Origin: Ferrovibrio sp.
GTDB lineage: Bacteria; Pseudomonadota; Alphaproteobacteria; Ferrovibrionales; Ferrovibrionaceae
Direction of reading: 5' to 3'
Assembly (NCBI RefSeq): GCF_002796975.1
Contig: NZ_PEKV01000012.1
Coordinates: forward strand, 194,784 to 229,355
Length of the DNA: 34,572 nt
The notes under the pieces were generated by a model. The model made no database searches. It saw only the letters and a list, made by a program, of their open reading frames with translations, and was not told the DNA's origin. The position numbers and the translations under genes were made by a program. Shown here one piece after another: positions 17,096 through 25,777 of the stretch (positions are counted from its first letter, which is position 1; each line of letters begins with the position of its first letter).

Positions 17096-17127
17096 GGCCG
17101 CCGGGCGCTTACCGGCGGCCTTTTTTT
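17096..17127 (+). terminator. Strong plus-strand terminator 90 bases before metY
   Basis: GGCCGCCGG (17096-17104) pairs perfectly with CCGGCGGCC (17112-17120), seven-base loop, followed by seven T residues (17121-17127). The nearest plus-strand gene upstream is azoR, over 1.1 kb away and beyond the whole TetR gene. The terminator therefore either ends a short RNA made from the TetR-metY gap or attenuates metY (see findings). Confidence 0.85.
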
Positions 17128-17217
17128 ATGTCGGCGCAACGACTTGCACCTGCGTGACGGCTGCCGCCGCGGCATGCTACCCATCCGGTCTGACAAGGTT
17201 TCTCCCGGGAGGGCGTC

Positions 17218-18531
17218 ATGCTGGAACCCAAATTCTTTCGTTTCGACACGCTGAGCCTGCATGCGGGCCAGCAGCCCGATCCGACGACCGGCGCGCGGGC
17301 CGTGCCGATCTACCAGACCACCTCCTATGTCTTCCGCGATGCCGACCATGCGGCCGCCCTGTTCAACCTCGAACGCGGCGGCCATATCTATTCGCGCATC
17401 TCCAATCCCACGGTCGCGGTGCTGGAAGAACGCCTCGCAGCTCTCGAAGGCGGCGTCGGCGCGGTCTGCACGGCCTCGGGCCAGGCGGCGATGCATCTGG
17501 CGATCTGCACGCTGATGGGGCAGGGCGGGCATATCGTCGCCTCGCGCAATATCTACGGCGGCAGCTACAATATCCTCGTCCACACGCTGCCGCGTTTCGG
17601 CATTACGACGACGTTCGTCGATCCGCGCGACCACACCGCGATCAAGGCAGCGATACGCCCGGAGACGCGGCTGGTGTTTGGCGAGATCCTTGGCAATCCC
17701 GGCCTCGAAGTGCTGGACGTGCCGGCGGTGGCGAAGATCGCGCATGACGCCGGCCTTCCGCTGATGCTCGATTGCACCTTCGCGACGCCGTATCTGTTCA
17801 GGGGCTTCGAGCATGGCGCCGACCTGGTGATGCATTCGGTCACCAAGTTCCTCGGCGGCCACGGCGTTGCCATCGGTGGCGCGCTGATTGACTCGGGCCG
17901 CTTCGACTGGGAAGCCTCGGGCAAGTTCCCCACCATCACCGAGCCGTATGCTGGCTATCACGGCCTCGACTTCGCCGAGGAATTCGGCCCCGGCGCCTTC
18001 ATCATGCGTGCGCGTGCCGAGGGCCTGCGCGATTTCGGCGCCTGCATGTCGCCCACGAATGCTTTCCATCTGCTGCAGGGCGTCGAGACGCTGCCGTTGC
18101 GCATGGCGCGCCACATCGAGAACAGCCGCAAGGTGGTCGCCTTCCTGAAATCGCATCCGGCCGTCGCCTGGGTGTCGTATCCCGAACTGGAAGAGCATCC
18201 CGATCATGCGGTTGCGAAAAAGTTGCTGCCGAACGGCTGCGGCGCGGTGTTCAGTTTCGGCGTCAAGGGCGGGCGAGACGCGGGCCGGGTGCTGATCGAG
18301 ACGCTGCAGGTCTTCTCGCATCTGGCCAATGTCGGCGACGCCAAGTCGCTGGTAATCCATCCGGCCAGCACCACGCATCAGCAGATGTCTGCGGCCGAAC
18401 TGAAGGCTGCCGGCGTCGGCGAGGAACTGGTGCGGCTGTCCGTCGGCCTGGAAGACAGCCAGGATCTGATCGACGACCTGAATCAGGCGCTGCGTGCGTC
18501 GCAGAAGGCCATCAAGGCCGCGGCCGAATAA
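17218..18531 (+). CDS. metY: O-acetylhomoserine sulfhydrylase (aminocarboxypropyltransferase)
   Basis: A 437-aa PLP enzyme of the Cys/Met metabolism family that makes homocysteine from O-acetylhomoserine and sulfide. The N-terminus (FDTLSLHAGQQPDPTTGARAVPIYQTTSY), GHIYSRISNPTVAVLEERLAALEGG and ASGQAAMHLAI are typical; the Schiff-base lysine is K210 in MHSVTKFLGGHG. The length (about 430) and the insert after the lysine (FPTITEPYAGYHGLDF) fit MetY rather than the shorter MetB/MetC/MetZ (about 390-400). A strong Shine-Dalgarno (GGGAGGG, 17207-17213) lies four bases before the ATG. It probably heads an operon with the hydrolase and thiE genes. A terminator in its leader suggests control at the RNA level. 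Confidence 0.93.
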   Translation: MLEPKFFRFDTLSLHAGQQPDPTTGARAVPIYQTTSYVFRDADHAAALFNLERGGHIYSRISNPTVAVLEERLAALEGGVGAVCTASGQAAMHLAICTLMGQGGHIVASRNIYGGSYNILVHTLPRFGITTTFVDPRDHTAIKAAIRPETRLVFGEILGNPGLEVLDVPAVAKIAHDAGLPLMLDCTFATPYLFRGFEHGADLVMHSVTKFLGGHGVAIGGALIDSGRFDWEASGKFPTITEPYAGYHGLDFAEEFGPGAFIMRARAEGLRDFGACMSPTNAFHLLQGVETLPLRMARHIENSRKVVAFLKSHPAVAWVSYPELEEHPDHAVAKKLLPNGCGAVFSFGVKGGRDAGRVLIETLQVFSHLANVGDAKSLVIHPASTTHQQMSAAELKAAGVGEELVRLSVGLEDSQDLIDDLNQALRASQKAIKAAAE

Positions 18532-18550
18532 GAGCAAAGGAAACACGAAG

Positions 18551-19345
18551 ATGTGGCTCGACGTCGCGGGCAAGAAAGTGTTTGCCGCCACCGGCGGCAA
18601 GGATTTCGACAAGACCAAACCCTGCGTGGTCTTTATCCATGGCAATGCCTGCGACCATACGGTCTGGGCGATGCAGACGCGCTGGTTCGCCTATCACGGT
18701 TATTCCGTGCTGGCGCTCGACCTGCCGGGCAACGGTCGTTCGGACGGCCCGATGCTCGACAGTGTGGAAGCCTTTGCCGACTGGATGCCGAAGCTGCTCG
18801 ATGCTGCCGGCGTGCAGCAGGCGTTTCTCGTCGGTCACTCCATGGGCGCGCTGATCGCGCTGGAAACCGCACAGCGGCATCCGTCGCGGGTGGCGAAGAT
18901 TTCGCTGCTCGGTTTTGCCTTCCCGATGGCGGTCAATCCGGAACTGCAGGCGCTGGCCGACAGCGGCGCCTATACGGTCGTCGAACTGATGAACGACTGG
19001 ATGATTGCCAAGCGCAACCAGATCGGCAGCAACCGTGTGCCGGGCGCGCATCTGCTGAATGGCAGCATCCGCCTGGTCGATCGCGCGCCGCGCGAATGCC
19101 TCGCGCTGGGTTTCCGCGTCTGCAACAGCTACCAGAACGGCAAGCAGGCCGTCGCTGCCGTCACGCTGCCGGCGCAGATCATTGCCGGCGAGCGCGACCA
19201 GATGACGCCGCTGCGCGCTGCACGCGGCTGGGCGAAGGAATTCAAGGATGGCCGCATCGACGTGCTGACGGGTTGCGGCCATATGATGATGGGCGAGCGG
19301 CCCGACGAAACGCTCGACGCCCTGAAGAGCTTTATCGCCGGCTGA
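18551..19345 (+). CDS. Alpha/beta-fold hydrolase
   Basis: A 264-aa cytosolic hydrolase of the alpha/beta fold. The oxyanion region is [14 protein letters not shown], the nucleophile elbow is VGHSMGAL with Ser97, and the likely acid and base are Asp216 (AGERDQMTP) and His244 (GCGHMMM), so a full catalytic triad is present. The substrate is unknown; the family includes esterases and C-C hydrolases. The start at 18551 has AAAGGA nine bases before it, and it begins 19 bases after metY stops. Its stop is two bases before the thiE start, so the three genes are likely one transcript. Confidence 0.9.
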   Translation: MWLDVAGKKVFAATGGKDFDKTKPCVVFIHGNACDHTVWAMQTRWFAYHGYSVLALDLPGNGRSDGPMLDSVEAFADWMPKLLDAAGVQQAFLVGHSMGALIALETAQRHPSRVAKISLLGFAFPMAVNPELQALADSGAYTVVELMNDWMIAKRNQIGSNRVPGAHLLNGSIRLVDRAPRECLALGFRVCNSYQNGKQAVAAVTLPAQIIAGERDQMTPLRAARGWAKEFKDGRIDVLTGCGHMMMGERPDETLDALKSFIAG

Positions 19346-19347
19346 AC

Positions 19348-20001
19348 ATGAAAACACCTGACCAGAGACTCTACTTGATCACGCCGCCGGTGCTCGAACC
19401 GGCAGCCTTCACCGAACAGCTGAAACAGGCGCTCGGTGCCGGCGATGTTGCCTGCCTGCAGCTGCGCCTGAAGGATGGCGAGCAGACGGCGTCCGACAAC
19501 ACATTCCGCCGCGCGACCGAAGCCCTGCTGCCGATCTGTCACGAACATGACGTCGCATTGCTGATCAACGACCGGCCCGATCTGGCGATCAAGTTCGGCG
19601 CCGATGGCGTGCATGTCGGACAGGACGATACGCCCTATGAAGAGGCGCGGCGTATTCTGGGGCCGGATCGCATCGTCGGCGTCACCTGCCATGACTCCCG
19701 GCATCTGGCGATGGAAGCGGCCGAGGCCGGTGCCGACTATGTTGCCTTCGGCGCCTTCTTCGCCACCGAGACCAAGCAGCCGAAGACGAAAACGGAACCC
19801 GAGCTGATCGAGTGGTGGGCGGATATCATGGAAGTGCCCTGCGTCGCCATCGGCGGCATCACGATTGAGAACTGCCCGCCGTTAATCTCGGCCGGCGCGG
19901 ATTTCCTGGCGGTTTCCGCCGGCGTCTGGCGCCACCCGGAAGGCCCTGCTGCGGCGGTAAAAGCCTTTAATGCAGCGATTGCCAAGCACGGGAACCGCTG
20001 A
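19348..20001 (+). CDS. thiE: Thiamine-phosphate synthase (ThiE/TenI family)
   Basis: A 217-aa TIM-barrel protein. It has the family pattern [65 protein letters not shown] and CVAIGGIT followed by a phosphate-binding [13 protein letters not shown]. ThiE joins the pyrimidine and thiazole moieties of thiamine. The phosphate-loop segment ([12 protein letters not shown]) differs from the common FPTPTK, as in many alphaproteobacterial proteins of this kind, so a TenI-type role cannot be excluded. The true start is ATG 19348, two bases after the hydrolase stop; the same frame is open far upstream, which hides this start. Coupling to the hydrolase is likely. Confidence 0.9.
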   Translation: MKTPDQRLYLITPPVLEPAAFTEQLKQALGAGDVACLQLRLKDGEQTASDNTFRRATEALLPICHEHDVALLINDRPDLAIKFGADGVHVGQDDTPYEEARRILGPDRIVGVTCHDSRHLAMEAAEAGADYVAFGAFFATETKQPKTKTEPELIEWWADIMEVPCVAIGGITIENCPPLISAGADFLAVSAGVWRHPEGPAAAVKAFNAAIAKHGNR

Positions 20002-20054
20002 TAGGTTCCGCCGCCTTTCCAAAACAAGCTCCGTCCCCAACTTCCGGTCCCCCA

Positions 20055-20843
20055 ATGGCCCTGCGTTCGGCTTTGATCAATGCAATGGCAAACGCGGCGC
20101 GCAAAGCGCAGCGCAGCCTGATCCGCGACTTCAACGAGGTCGAGCACCTGCAGGTCTCGAAGAAGGGCCCGGCCGACTTCGTCTCCGCTGCCGACCGCAA
20201 GGCCGAGAAGATCCTGCAGCAGGAACTCGCCAAGCTGCGTCCCGATTTCGGCTTCGTCATGGAAGAGGGCGGTCGCATCGAGGCGAAGGACGGCAAGACC
20301 TACTGGATCATCGACCCGCTCGATGGCACCACCAATTTCCTGCACGGCATTCCGCATTTCGCCATCTCGATCGGCGTGCAGCGCGAAGACGAACTGATCG
20401 CCGGCATCGTGCTTGATGTCGTGCGCGATGAACTCTTCTGGGCCGAGAAAGGCGCCGGCGCTTATGTGAATGAGCGCCGCATCCGTGTCTCGGCGCGGCG
20501 CAAACTGCCCGAAGCGGTGTTCGGCACCGGCATCCCCTTCCATGGCAAGTCGGGCCACGAAGCCTTTGTGAAGGAAGTCACCAGGGTGATGACCGAAGTG
20601 GCGGGCATCCGCCGTCTGGGCGCTGCGGCGCTCGATCTGGCTTATGTCGCGGCCGGGCGCTTCGACGGCTTCTGGGAAACCGGCCTGCAGCCTTGGGATA
20701 TCGCGGCCGGCATCGTGCTGGTGCGGGAAGCCGGCGGCACGGTCACGGATTTCGCCGGCGGCGACAAGATGGTGGAGACCGGCGCCATCATCGCGGCCAA
20801 CGACGTGCTGCATGCGCCGCTCAGCAAGCTGATCAAAGCCTGA
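20055..20843 (+). CDS. suhB: Inositol monophosphatase family protein (SuhB-like)
   Basis: A 262-aa metal-dependent phosphatase. The metal-binding residues are visible: Glu70/Glu71 (FVMEEGG), Asp87 and Asp90 in WIIDPLDGTTNFLHGIPHF and Asp215 in QPWDIAAG, all in standard spacing. Substrates in bacteria are inositol phosphate or related sugar phosphates; E. coli SuhB also affects rRNA transcription. It starts 53 bases after thiE in the same direction and could share its transcript. The start at 20055 matches the usual MALRSALINAMANAARKA-type beginning of alphaproteobacterial members. Confidence 0.94.
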   Translation: MALRSALINAMANAARKAQRSLIRDFNEVEHLQVSKKGPADFVSAADRKAEKILQQELAKLRPDFGFVMEEGGRIEAKDGKTYWIIDPLDGTTNFLHGIPHFAISIGVQREDELIAGIVLDVVRDELFWAEKGAGAYVNERRIRVSARRKLPEAVFGTGIPFHGKSGHEAFVKEVTRVMTEVAGIRRLGAAALDLAYVAAGRFDGFWETGLQPWDIAAGIVLVREAGGTVTDFAGGDKMVETGAIIAANDVLHAPLSKLIKA

Positions 20844-20978
20844 CCGACGCTTCGCCGGGGCCTATTCGCACCGCACAAGTCGTTGATTTCCTGTTGCTGA
20901 CGCTCGCTTGCCGGGTTGTCGGTTCCGGCCGGCTCCGCTATCGTTCGCAGCGTAGTTGGGGTTCGGGGGGATTATTCG

Positions 20979-22130
20979 ATGGCTGCCAGGCCGGTTCCGC
21001 ATTCGCTTGCCGCCCTATCGCTGGCGTTCGGCCTCAGTGTCGGCGCTGCGCCGGCGCTGGCGCAGAATTACATCGGCAGCGGCAATGTCCAGGTCAATAT
21101 GCAGGCGCTCGACCAGCTGGGCGGCGCCAGGACTGCCAACCCCTCCACCACGCAACTGCCACTGATCGGTTCGACCGGCAAAGCGCCGAAAAAGCCGGCT
21201 GTCCCGGTGTTGGTGCAGCCGACCGGTCCGCAGGCGCTGCTGGGCGAAACCGGCAAGGCCACGAATACCGTGAAGTTGCGCCGGCCCGGATCCTCCACTA
21301 CCCGCAAGGCCTCTGCGCCCAAGGCTGCCGCCAAGACCGAAACTGCCGCCGCCAAGACCGAGACCGCGCCTGCCGCGGCACCCACACCGCCGGCCGTCGC
21401 ATCTGCGCCGGCCCCGGCTGCGATCCCGGCTCCGGCTACCCCCGCTCCGGCCCCTGCACCCGTCGCACCGGCTCCGCAGGCTGGCGCGCCGACCCAGGTT
21501 GTGCCCGCCACGCCGGCGCCGCCGGCTGTCGCGACACCGGCACCAGCTGCCCCGGCGCCGACCGCGGCTCCCGCGCCTTCCGTGGCCGCCGTGCCGCCAG
21601 TCGCACCGGCTCCCGCGCCGGCTCAGGCGGCGCCCGCAACACCGGCCCCGCTGGCTGCTGCTCCGGCGCCCCAGTCTCCGGCGTCGCAGTCTCCGGCGTC
21701 GCAGACTCCCGCCGCCGCTCCGGCAGCACCGCCGGCCGCTCCCCGCCCGGCGCCCGCTCCGCAGGTGGCCGCCGCCCCGACGCCGCCGCGGCCGGTGCCT
21801 GCGCCCGCCATCGGGCCGGGCGGCCTGATCACGCTGACTTTCCCGGGTGGACAGGGTGAAGTGCCGGCCGGCGATCTCGCCGCGCTCGACGCGCTCGCCA
21901 CGCAATATGCCGCTGGCGAAGACCGCCTGCAGATCCGCGCCTATGCCGCCAGCACCGTCAGCGATGGCGGCAGCGGCGCCCGGCGCCTGTCGCTCACCCG
22001 TGCGCTGGCCGTGCGGCAGCATCTGATCGACAAGGGCATCCGTTCGACCCGCATCGATGTCCGCGCCCTCGGTGCGCCGACCGATGGCAGTGCCGCGGAC
22101 CGCGTCGAGATCGCACCTGTGGGCCATTAA
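20979..22130 (+). CDS. Pro/Ala-rich OmpA-like envelope protein
   Basis: A 383-aa exported protein. Residues 1-28 form a signal peptide (AAPALAQ at its end). Then come a short unrecognised region (residues 29-105), a long low-complexity Pro/Ala linker (about 115-280, with repeated APAP/PAAP units and a SPASQSPASQ repeat), and a C-terminal OmpA-like domain (about 285-383) with LQIRAYAAST and RALAVRQHLIDKGIRSTRIDVRALG. The linker would span the periplasm so the OmpA-like part can bind peptidoglycan. The usual GHTD of OmpA domains is not obvious here (RAYAAS in its place), as in other divergent alphaproteobacterial members. The start at 20979 follows a G-rich site. It lies ahead of the MotA/MotB-like pair. 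Confidence 0.8.
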   Translation: MAARPVPHSLAALSLAFGLSVGAAPALAQNYIGSGNVQVNMQALDQLGGARTANPSTTQLPLIGSTGKAPKKPAVPVLVQPTGPQALLGETGKATNTVKLRRPGSSTTRKASAPKAAAKTETAAAKTETAPAAAPTPPAVASAPAPAAIPAPATPAPAPAPVAPAPQAGAPTQVVPATPAPPAVATPAPAAPAPTAAPAPSVAAVPPVAPAPAPAQAAPATPAPLAAAPAPQSPASQSPASQTPAAAPAAPPAAPRPAPAPQVAAAPTPPRPVPAPAIGPGGLITLTFPGGQGEVPAGDLAALDALATQYAAGEDRLQIRAYAASTVSDGGSGARRLSLTRALAVRQHLIDKGIRSTRIDVRALGAPTDGSAADRVEIAPVGH

Positions 22131-22414
22131 ACCGGTGGCCGCTGAACTGGCGGTCGCTGAACGAAGGCCGTCAATCTGTCAACGGCACCCAATCGACATC
22201 GCTCTGACGCATATCCGGGGTTGATCCGGTTTGCCGCCTTGGGCGATCATCGGGCGGTTCGCCCTTTGATTCGCCACGCTGATTCACCTGGGCGAATTCC
22301 CATTTGCCTGTGGGCCCGCCGGGCTCCGTTTCGCCAGTTGATCGCCAGCCGGCGGCAGGTGCCGTGAAATTGCCGTATTCGCTCCGTAACGCAGAAGCGG
22401 GAAGGATGGATTCC

Positions 22415-23560
22415 ATGACCAAGCCCGGCCGTTTTCTGTTGCGTATGGTGCTCTTCCTCGCCGGCGTCGGCGTGGTGATCGCCGTGCTGCACAACACCCT
22501 GCTGCGCGCCTTCATGGCGAATGTGGCGCTCAACAGCCTGATCGGCGCCGTGCTGCTGATCGGCACGCTCTACACCTTCCGTCAGGTCTGGGAGATCGGA
22601 CGCGAGGCCAACTGGGTCGAGGCCTGGCAAAAGGCGCAGCGCACCGGCGGCGCCGGCAATATCGGCGAACCCTCCAGTCTGCTGGCGCCGCTGGCCCGCA
22701 TGCTGGCCAATCGCAGCCCGCGCGGCTCACTGCATGCGACGGCGACGCGCGCCCTGCTCGACTCGGTCGGCTCGCGGCTGGACGAAGGCCGCGAGATCTC
22801 GCGCTACTTCATCGGCCTGATGGTGTTCCTCGGCCTGCTCGGCACCTTCTGGGGCCTGCTCGAAACCATCAATGGCGTGGCCGACACCATCAACGGCCTG
22901 TCGCTGAGCGCCAACGAAGACATCAATGTACTGTTCAACAAGCTGAAGGGCGGTCTGGAAACGCCGCTCACCGGCATGGGGCTGGCCTTCTCCGCCTCGA
23001 TGATGGGTCTGGCTGGCTCGCTGATCGTCGGCTTCCTCGACCTGCAGGCCGGCCAGGCGCAGAACCGCTTCTACAACGATCTGGAAGAATGGCTCGCCGG
23101 CTTCACCCGCGTCGGCGGCGGCGCAGTGTCGGAAGGCGACCAGTCGGTGCCGGCTTATGTGCAGGCGCTGCTGGAGCAGACCGCCGACAGCCTGGACAAC
23201 CTGCAGCGCACGATGGCGCGCGGCGAGGACAGCCGCAGCCAGACCGGCGCGGCCCTGCTGCAGCTCAATGAAAAACTCAGCCTGCTGACCGAGCAGATGC
23301 GTGCCGAACAGGGCCTGCTGCTGAAACTGACCGAACACCAGATCGAGATGAAACCGATCATGGCCAAACTGGCGCAGGGCGCCGATGGTGGCAATTTCGA
23401 CGCTGCCAGCCGCGGCCATCTGCGCAACATCGATATCCTGCTGACCCGCATGCTGGACGATGCCGCCCAGGGCCGCGCCAAGCTGATCGACGACATGCGG
23501 GCCGAAATCAAGCTGCTGTCGCGCACCATCGCGGCATCCGCAGACAACCAGCGCCGGTAA
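22415..23560 (+). CDS. MotA/TolQ/ExbB-type proton channel-like protein
   Basis: A 381-aa membrane protein. Four membrane segments are visible: about residues 5-26, 36-54, 131-153 (FIGLMVFLGLLGTFWGLLET) and 185-210 (LTGMGLAFSASMMGLAGSLI). The last two have the TolQ/ExbB/MotA pattern, with the GTFWGLLETI helix and the small-residue-rich GLAFSASMMGL helix. After residue 230 it is a long cytosolic region with a predicted coiled coil and a charged C-terminus. The start at 22415 is preferred because AAGGA is eight bases before it. The next gene (six bases on) encodes the expected MotB/ExbD-like partner. No flagellar genes are near, so a non-flagellar role is likely. Confidence 0.85.
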   Translation: MTKPGRFLLRMVLFLAGVGVVIAVLHNTLLRAFMANVALNSLIGAVLLIGTLYTFRQVWEIGREANWVEAWQKAQRTGGAGNIGEPSSLLAPLARMLANRSPRGSLHATATRALLDSVGSRLDEGREISRYFIGLMVFLGLLGTFWGLLETINGVADTINGLSLSANEDINVLFNKLKGGLETPLTGMGLAFSASMMGLAGSLIVGFLDLQAGQAQNRFYNDLEEWLAGFTRVGGGAVSEGDQSVPAYVQALLEQTADSLDNLQRTMARGEDSRSQTGAALLQLNEKLSLLTEQMRAEQGLLLKLTEHQIEMKPIMAKLAQGADGGNFDAASRGHLRNIDILLTRMLDDAAQGRAKLIDDMRAEIKLLSRTIAASADNQRR

Positions 23561-23566
23561 GCGCCG

Positions 23567-24637
23567 ATGGCTCTGAGCCGCAGGCGTAACGACCATATGA
23601 GCGCCGGCGCATGGCCGGGCTATGTCGACGTGCTGTCGACATTGCTCATGGTGATCGTTTTCGTGCTGGCCGTGTTCATGCTGGTGCAGTTCTTCCTCGC
23701 CAATGCGATTTCCGGCCGTGACAAGGCGATCGAAGGCCTGCGCAGCGAGCTGGCCGGGCTGGTCGAGCAGCTCGGGCTGGAAAAACGCAACAATGCAGCG
23801 CTCCGCCTCGACCTCACCAACCTGCAGGCGACGCTGAGCAGCGCCAGCGCCGAACGCGACCAGCTCGCCGCCGTGCTGGCCGACAGCCAGGCGCGCGCCG
23901 ACGATGCCGAGAAGAAACTGGCCGAGCAGCAGCAGATCGTGGTCGACCTGCAGGGCAAGCTGGTGTCGAGCACCGGCCAGCTGGATCAGGAAAAGCGTCT
24001 GACATCGGAAGCGCGCAGCCAGGTCGACCTGCTGAACCGGCAGATCCTGGCGCTGCGCGAGCAGATGGCGCAGATCGAACGCATCCTGAAAGAGAGCGAA
24101 GAGAAGGATAAGGCCAACCAGGCGCAGGTCAGCGACCTCGGCCGCCGGCTCAATGCAGCACTGGCGCGCAAGGTGGATGAGCTGACCAATTATCGCTCCG
24201 AATTCTTCGGCCGGCTGCGACAGGCTTTGGGCAACCGCCGCGACATCCAGATCGTCGGCGACCGTTTCGTCTTCCAGTCCGAAGTGCTGTTCGACTCTGC
24301 CTCGGCGGACCTGAAGCCCGAAGGGCGTGACCAGATCGCCAAGCTGGCCAAGACGCTGATCGAGATCAGCGAGAAGATCCCGAAGGAACTGCCCTGGGTG
24401 CTGCGCGTCGACGGCCATACCGACAAGCTGCCGATCAGCACGGCGCAGTTCCCCTCGAACTGGGAGCTGTCATCCGCGCGTGCGATCTCGGTGGTGAAAT
24501 TCCTCGCCAGCCAGGGTGTGCCGGTCGAACGGCTGGCGGCCACCGGCTTTGGCGAGTTCCAGCCGCTGGATGCGCGCGAAGACCAGACGGCGTTTCGCCG
24601 CAACCGCCGCATCGAGCTGAAGCTGACCGAACGCTAG
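23567..24637 (+). CDS. MotB/OmpA-like peptidoglycan-binding stator partner
   Basis: A 356-aa protein with one N-terminal membrane helix (WPGYVDVLSTLLMVIVFVLA) that carries the conserved ion-binding aspartate at D21, as in MotB and ExbD. A long coiled coil follows (about residues 50-205), then an OmpA-like domain (about 228-356) with VLFDSASADLKPEG, RVDGHTDKLPI and RNRRIELKL. It is the partner of the channel protein six bases upstream: the pair resembles a stator unit that couples ion flow to a peptidoglycan-anchored arm. The start at 23567 gives MALSRRRNDH, a basic end typical for this group; the Shine-Dalgarno is weak, so coupling to the upstream gene is likely. It ends six bases before a convergent gene. 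Confidence 0.87.
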   Translation: MALSRRRNDHMSAGAWPGYVDVLSTLLMVIVFVLAVFMLVQFFLANAISGRDKAIEGLRSELAGLVEQLGLEKRNNAALRLDLTNLQATLSSASAERDQLAAVLADSQARADDAEKKLAEQQQIVVDLQGKLVSSTGQLDQEKRLTSEARSQVDLLNRQILALREQMAQIERILKESEEKDKANQAQVSDLGRRLNAALARKVDELTNYRSEFFGRLRQALGNRRDIQIVGDRFVFQSEVLFDSASADLKPEGRDQIAKLAKTLIEISEKIPKELPWVLRVDGHTDKLPISTAQFPSNWELSSARAISVVKFLASQGVPVERLAATGFGEFQPLDAREDQTAFRRNRRIELKLTER

Positions 24638-24643
24638 GATCTG

Positions 24644-25777
24644 TCAGTCTGCGTTTTCGCGCAGTTTCGTTTCATCGAGCAGACAATCCAGCACGGTTGG
24701 CTGGAACACCGCACCGATCAGCAGGCGGCCCTGCCGGTGCAGGCCGACGCTGGCGCCGGAGATCAATGTGCCGGGATCGCCGAAGGCCTGCTCGGTCTGC
24801 ACCACGCCGCGACTGTCGCGTGCCAGCCGCAGGATCATGCTCGGGCTTTCCTTTCCGGCATCCATGGCATGGCCGATGAAGGCGAAGGCATTGGGATGCG
24901 CGGCGACCCAGAGGTTGCCGTCGGCATCGCGGCGGATATTGTCGGCGCCGCCGGGCAGGGCGAGGCTGCCGCTGCGCAGCAGCATGCCGCTCTGCGGTTC
25001 GCGCGTATAGGCCAGCAGCATGCGCCATTGCGTCGAGCCGACCAGCACGGTGCCGCCATCGGCGCTGATCTCGATGCCGTTGGCGAAGGCGATGTCCTGT
25101 GCCACCACGCGGGCGCCGCGACCGTCGTGATAGACCACGGTGGAGCGCGCCAGTTGCAGCAGGTTTTCCACCATATGCATCCAGCGCTGGCTAATGAAAC
25201 CCAGGCCAGAACCGCGATCGTTCGTCAGGTAGAAGGATTCCGGACCCGCGGCGGCGATGCCGTTCGGATGCACGAACAGGTCGCTCGACACGCTGCCGCG
25301 ATGCCGCAGCACCGGCAGCGCCGCGCCGGCCGGGCGCTGCACCGAGAAGATCTCGACTGTGTGGCGCTCGGCACTGCGATGGTTGATCACATGCAGGAAC
25401 ATCTGGCCGTCTGGCGCTGTGAAAAGACTGATGCCATGCGGATGCAGCACCAGGCTGGCCGGCAGGTCGAGTTTGGTGAAGCGGCCGGGACGGCTGCTCA
25501 TGTCGTAGAAGTAAAGCCCGCCCGGTGCGTCGCGATTGCGGCGGTCCTGGCTTGCGACGATGGCGCCATCGGCCAGTTGCGCCATGTCTTCCGGACCGGG
25601 CGGCGCGGCGACGGCTTCGCATTGCCCGGCCACGAAGGGTTCGGTGCTGCGATAGGCGCCGCCGAGCCAGATCGTGTAGCCGACATAGAGGACGAGCGCG
25701 ACGACGAGGAAGCGCCACCAGAAGCGCATCAGCCGCCGCGGCAGCGGTTTTTCCTCGCGGCGCCTACGCGGCGGCAT
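24644..25777 (-). CDS. Membrane-anchored PON/SMP-30-like beta-propeller protein
   Basis: A 377-aa protein. The N-terminus has an arginine-rich start and one membrane anchor (FWWRFLVVALVLYVGYTIWL), so the rest is expected in the periplasm. The main part is a six-bladed propeller of the arylesterase/strictosidine-synthase type: LVLHPHGISLF, LFVHPNGIAAAGPESFYLTND, DIAFANGIEISADGGTVLVGST and GGADNIRRDADGNLWVAAHP are typical of calcium-dependent lactonases. The substrate is unknown. The start at 25777 lies inside the end of the ABC exporter gene (14-base overlap); Met at 25729 is an alternative. There is no clear Shine-Dalgarno, which fits coupling to the exporter gene. Confidence 0.84.
   Translation of the reverse strand: MPPRRRREEKPLPRRLMRFWWRFLVVALVLYVGYTIWLGGAYRSTEPFVAGQCEAVAAPPGPEDMAQLADGAIVASQDRRNRDAPGGLYFYDMSSRPGRFTKLDLPASLVLHPHGISLFTAPDGQMFLHVINHRSAERHTVEIFSVQRPAGAALPVLRHRGSVSSDLFVHPNGIAAAGPESFYLTNDRGSGLGFISQRWMHMVENLLQLARSTVVYHDGRGARVVAQDIAFANGIEISADGGTVLVGSTQWRMLLAYTREPQSGMLLRSGSLALPGGADNIRRDADGNLWVAAHPNAFAFIGHAMDAGKESPSMILRLARDSRGVVQTEQAFGDPGTLISGASVGLHRQGRLLIGAVFQPTVLDCLLDETKLRENAD

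Noticed and set aside
17128..17217. SAM-II riboswitch before metY
   Set aside because: Alphaproteobacterial metY/metA leaders often carry it, but the GAUUU and GCUAAA pseudoknot pattern is not seen; a covariance search would settle this.
21360..21800. DNA tandem repeat array
   Set aside because: The repetition comes from a Pro/Ala-rich protein linker with varied codons, not from a regular DNA repeat.
22415..24637. Zorya anti-phage system
   Set aside because: ZorA/ZorB-like proteins alone are not enough; no ZorC, ZorD or ZorE-like gene is near and the channel protein is much shorter than ZorA.
25764..25777. Frameshift or fusion between the exporter and the propeller protein
   Set aside because: Both proteins are complete for their families; a 14-base overlap with translational coupling explains the layout.
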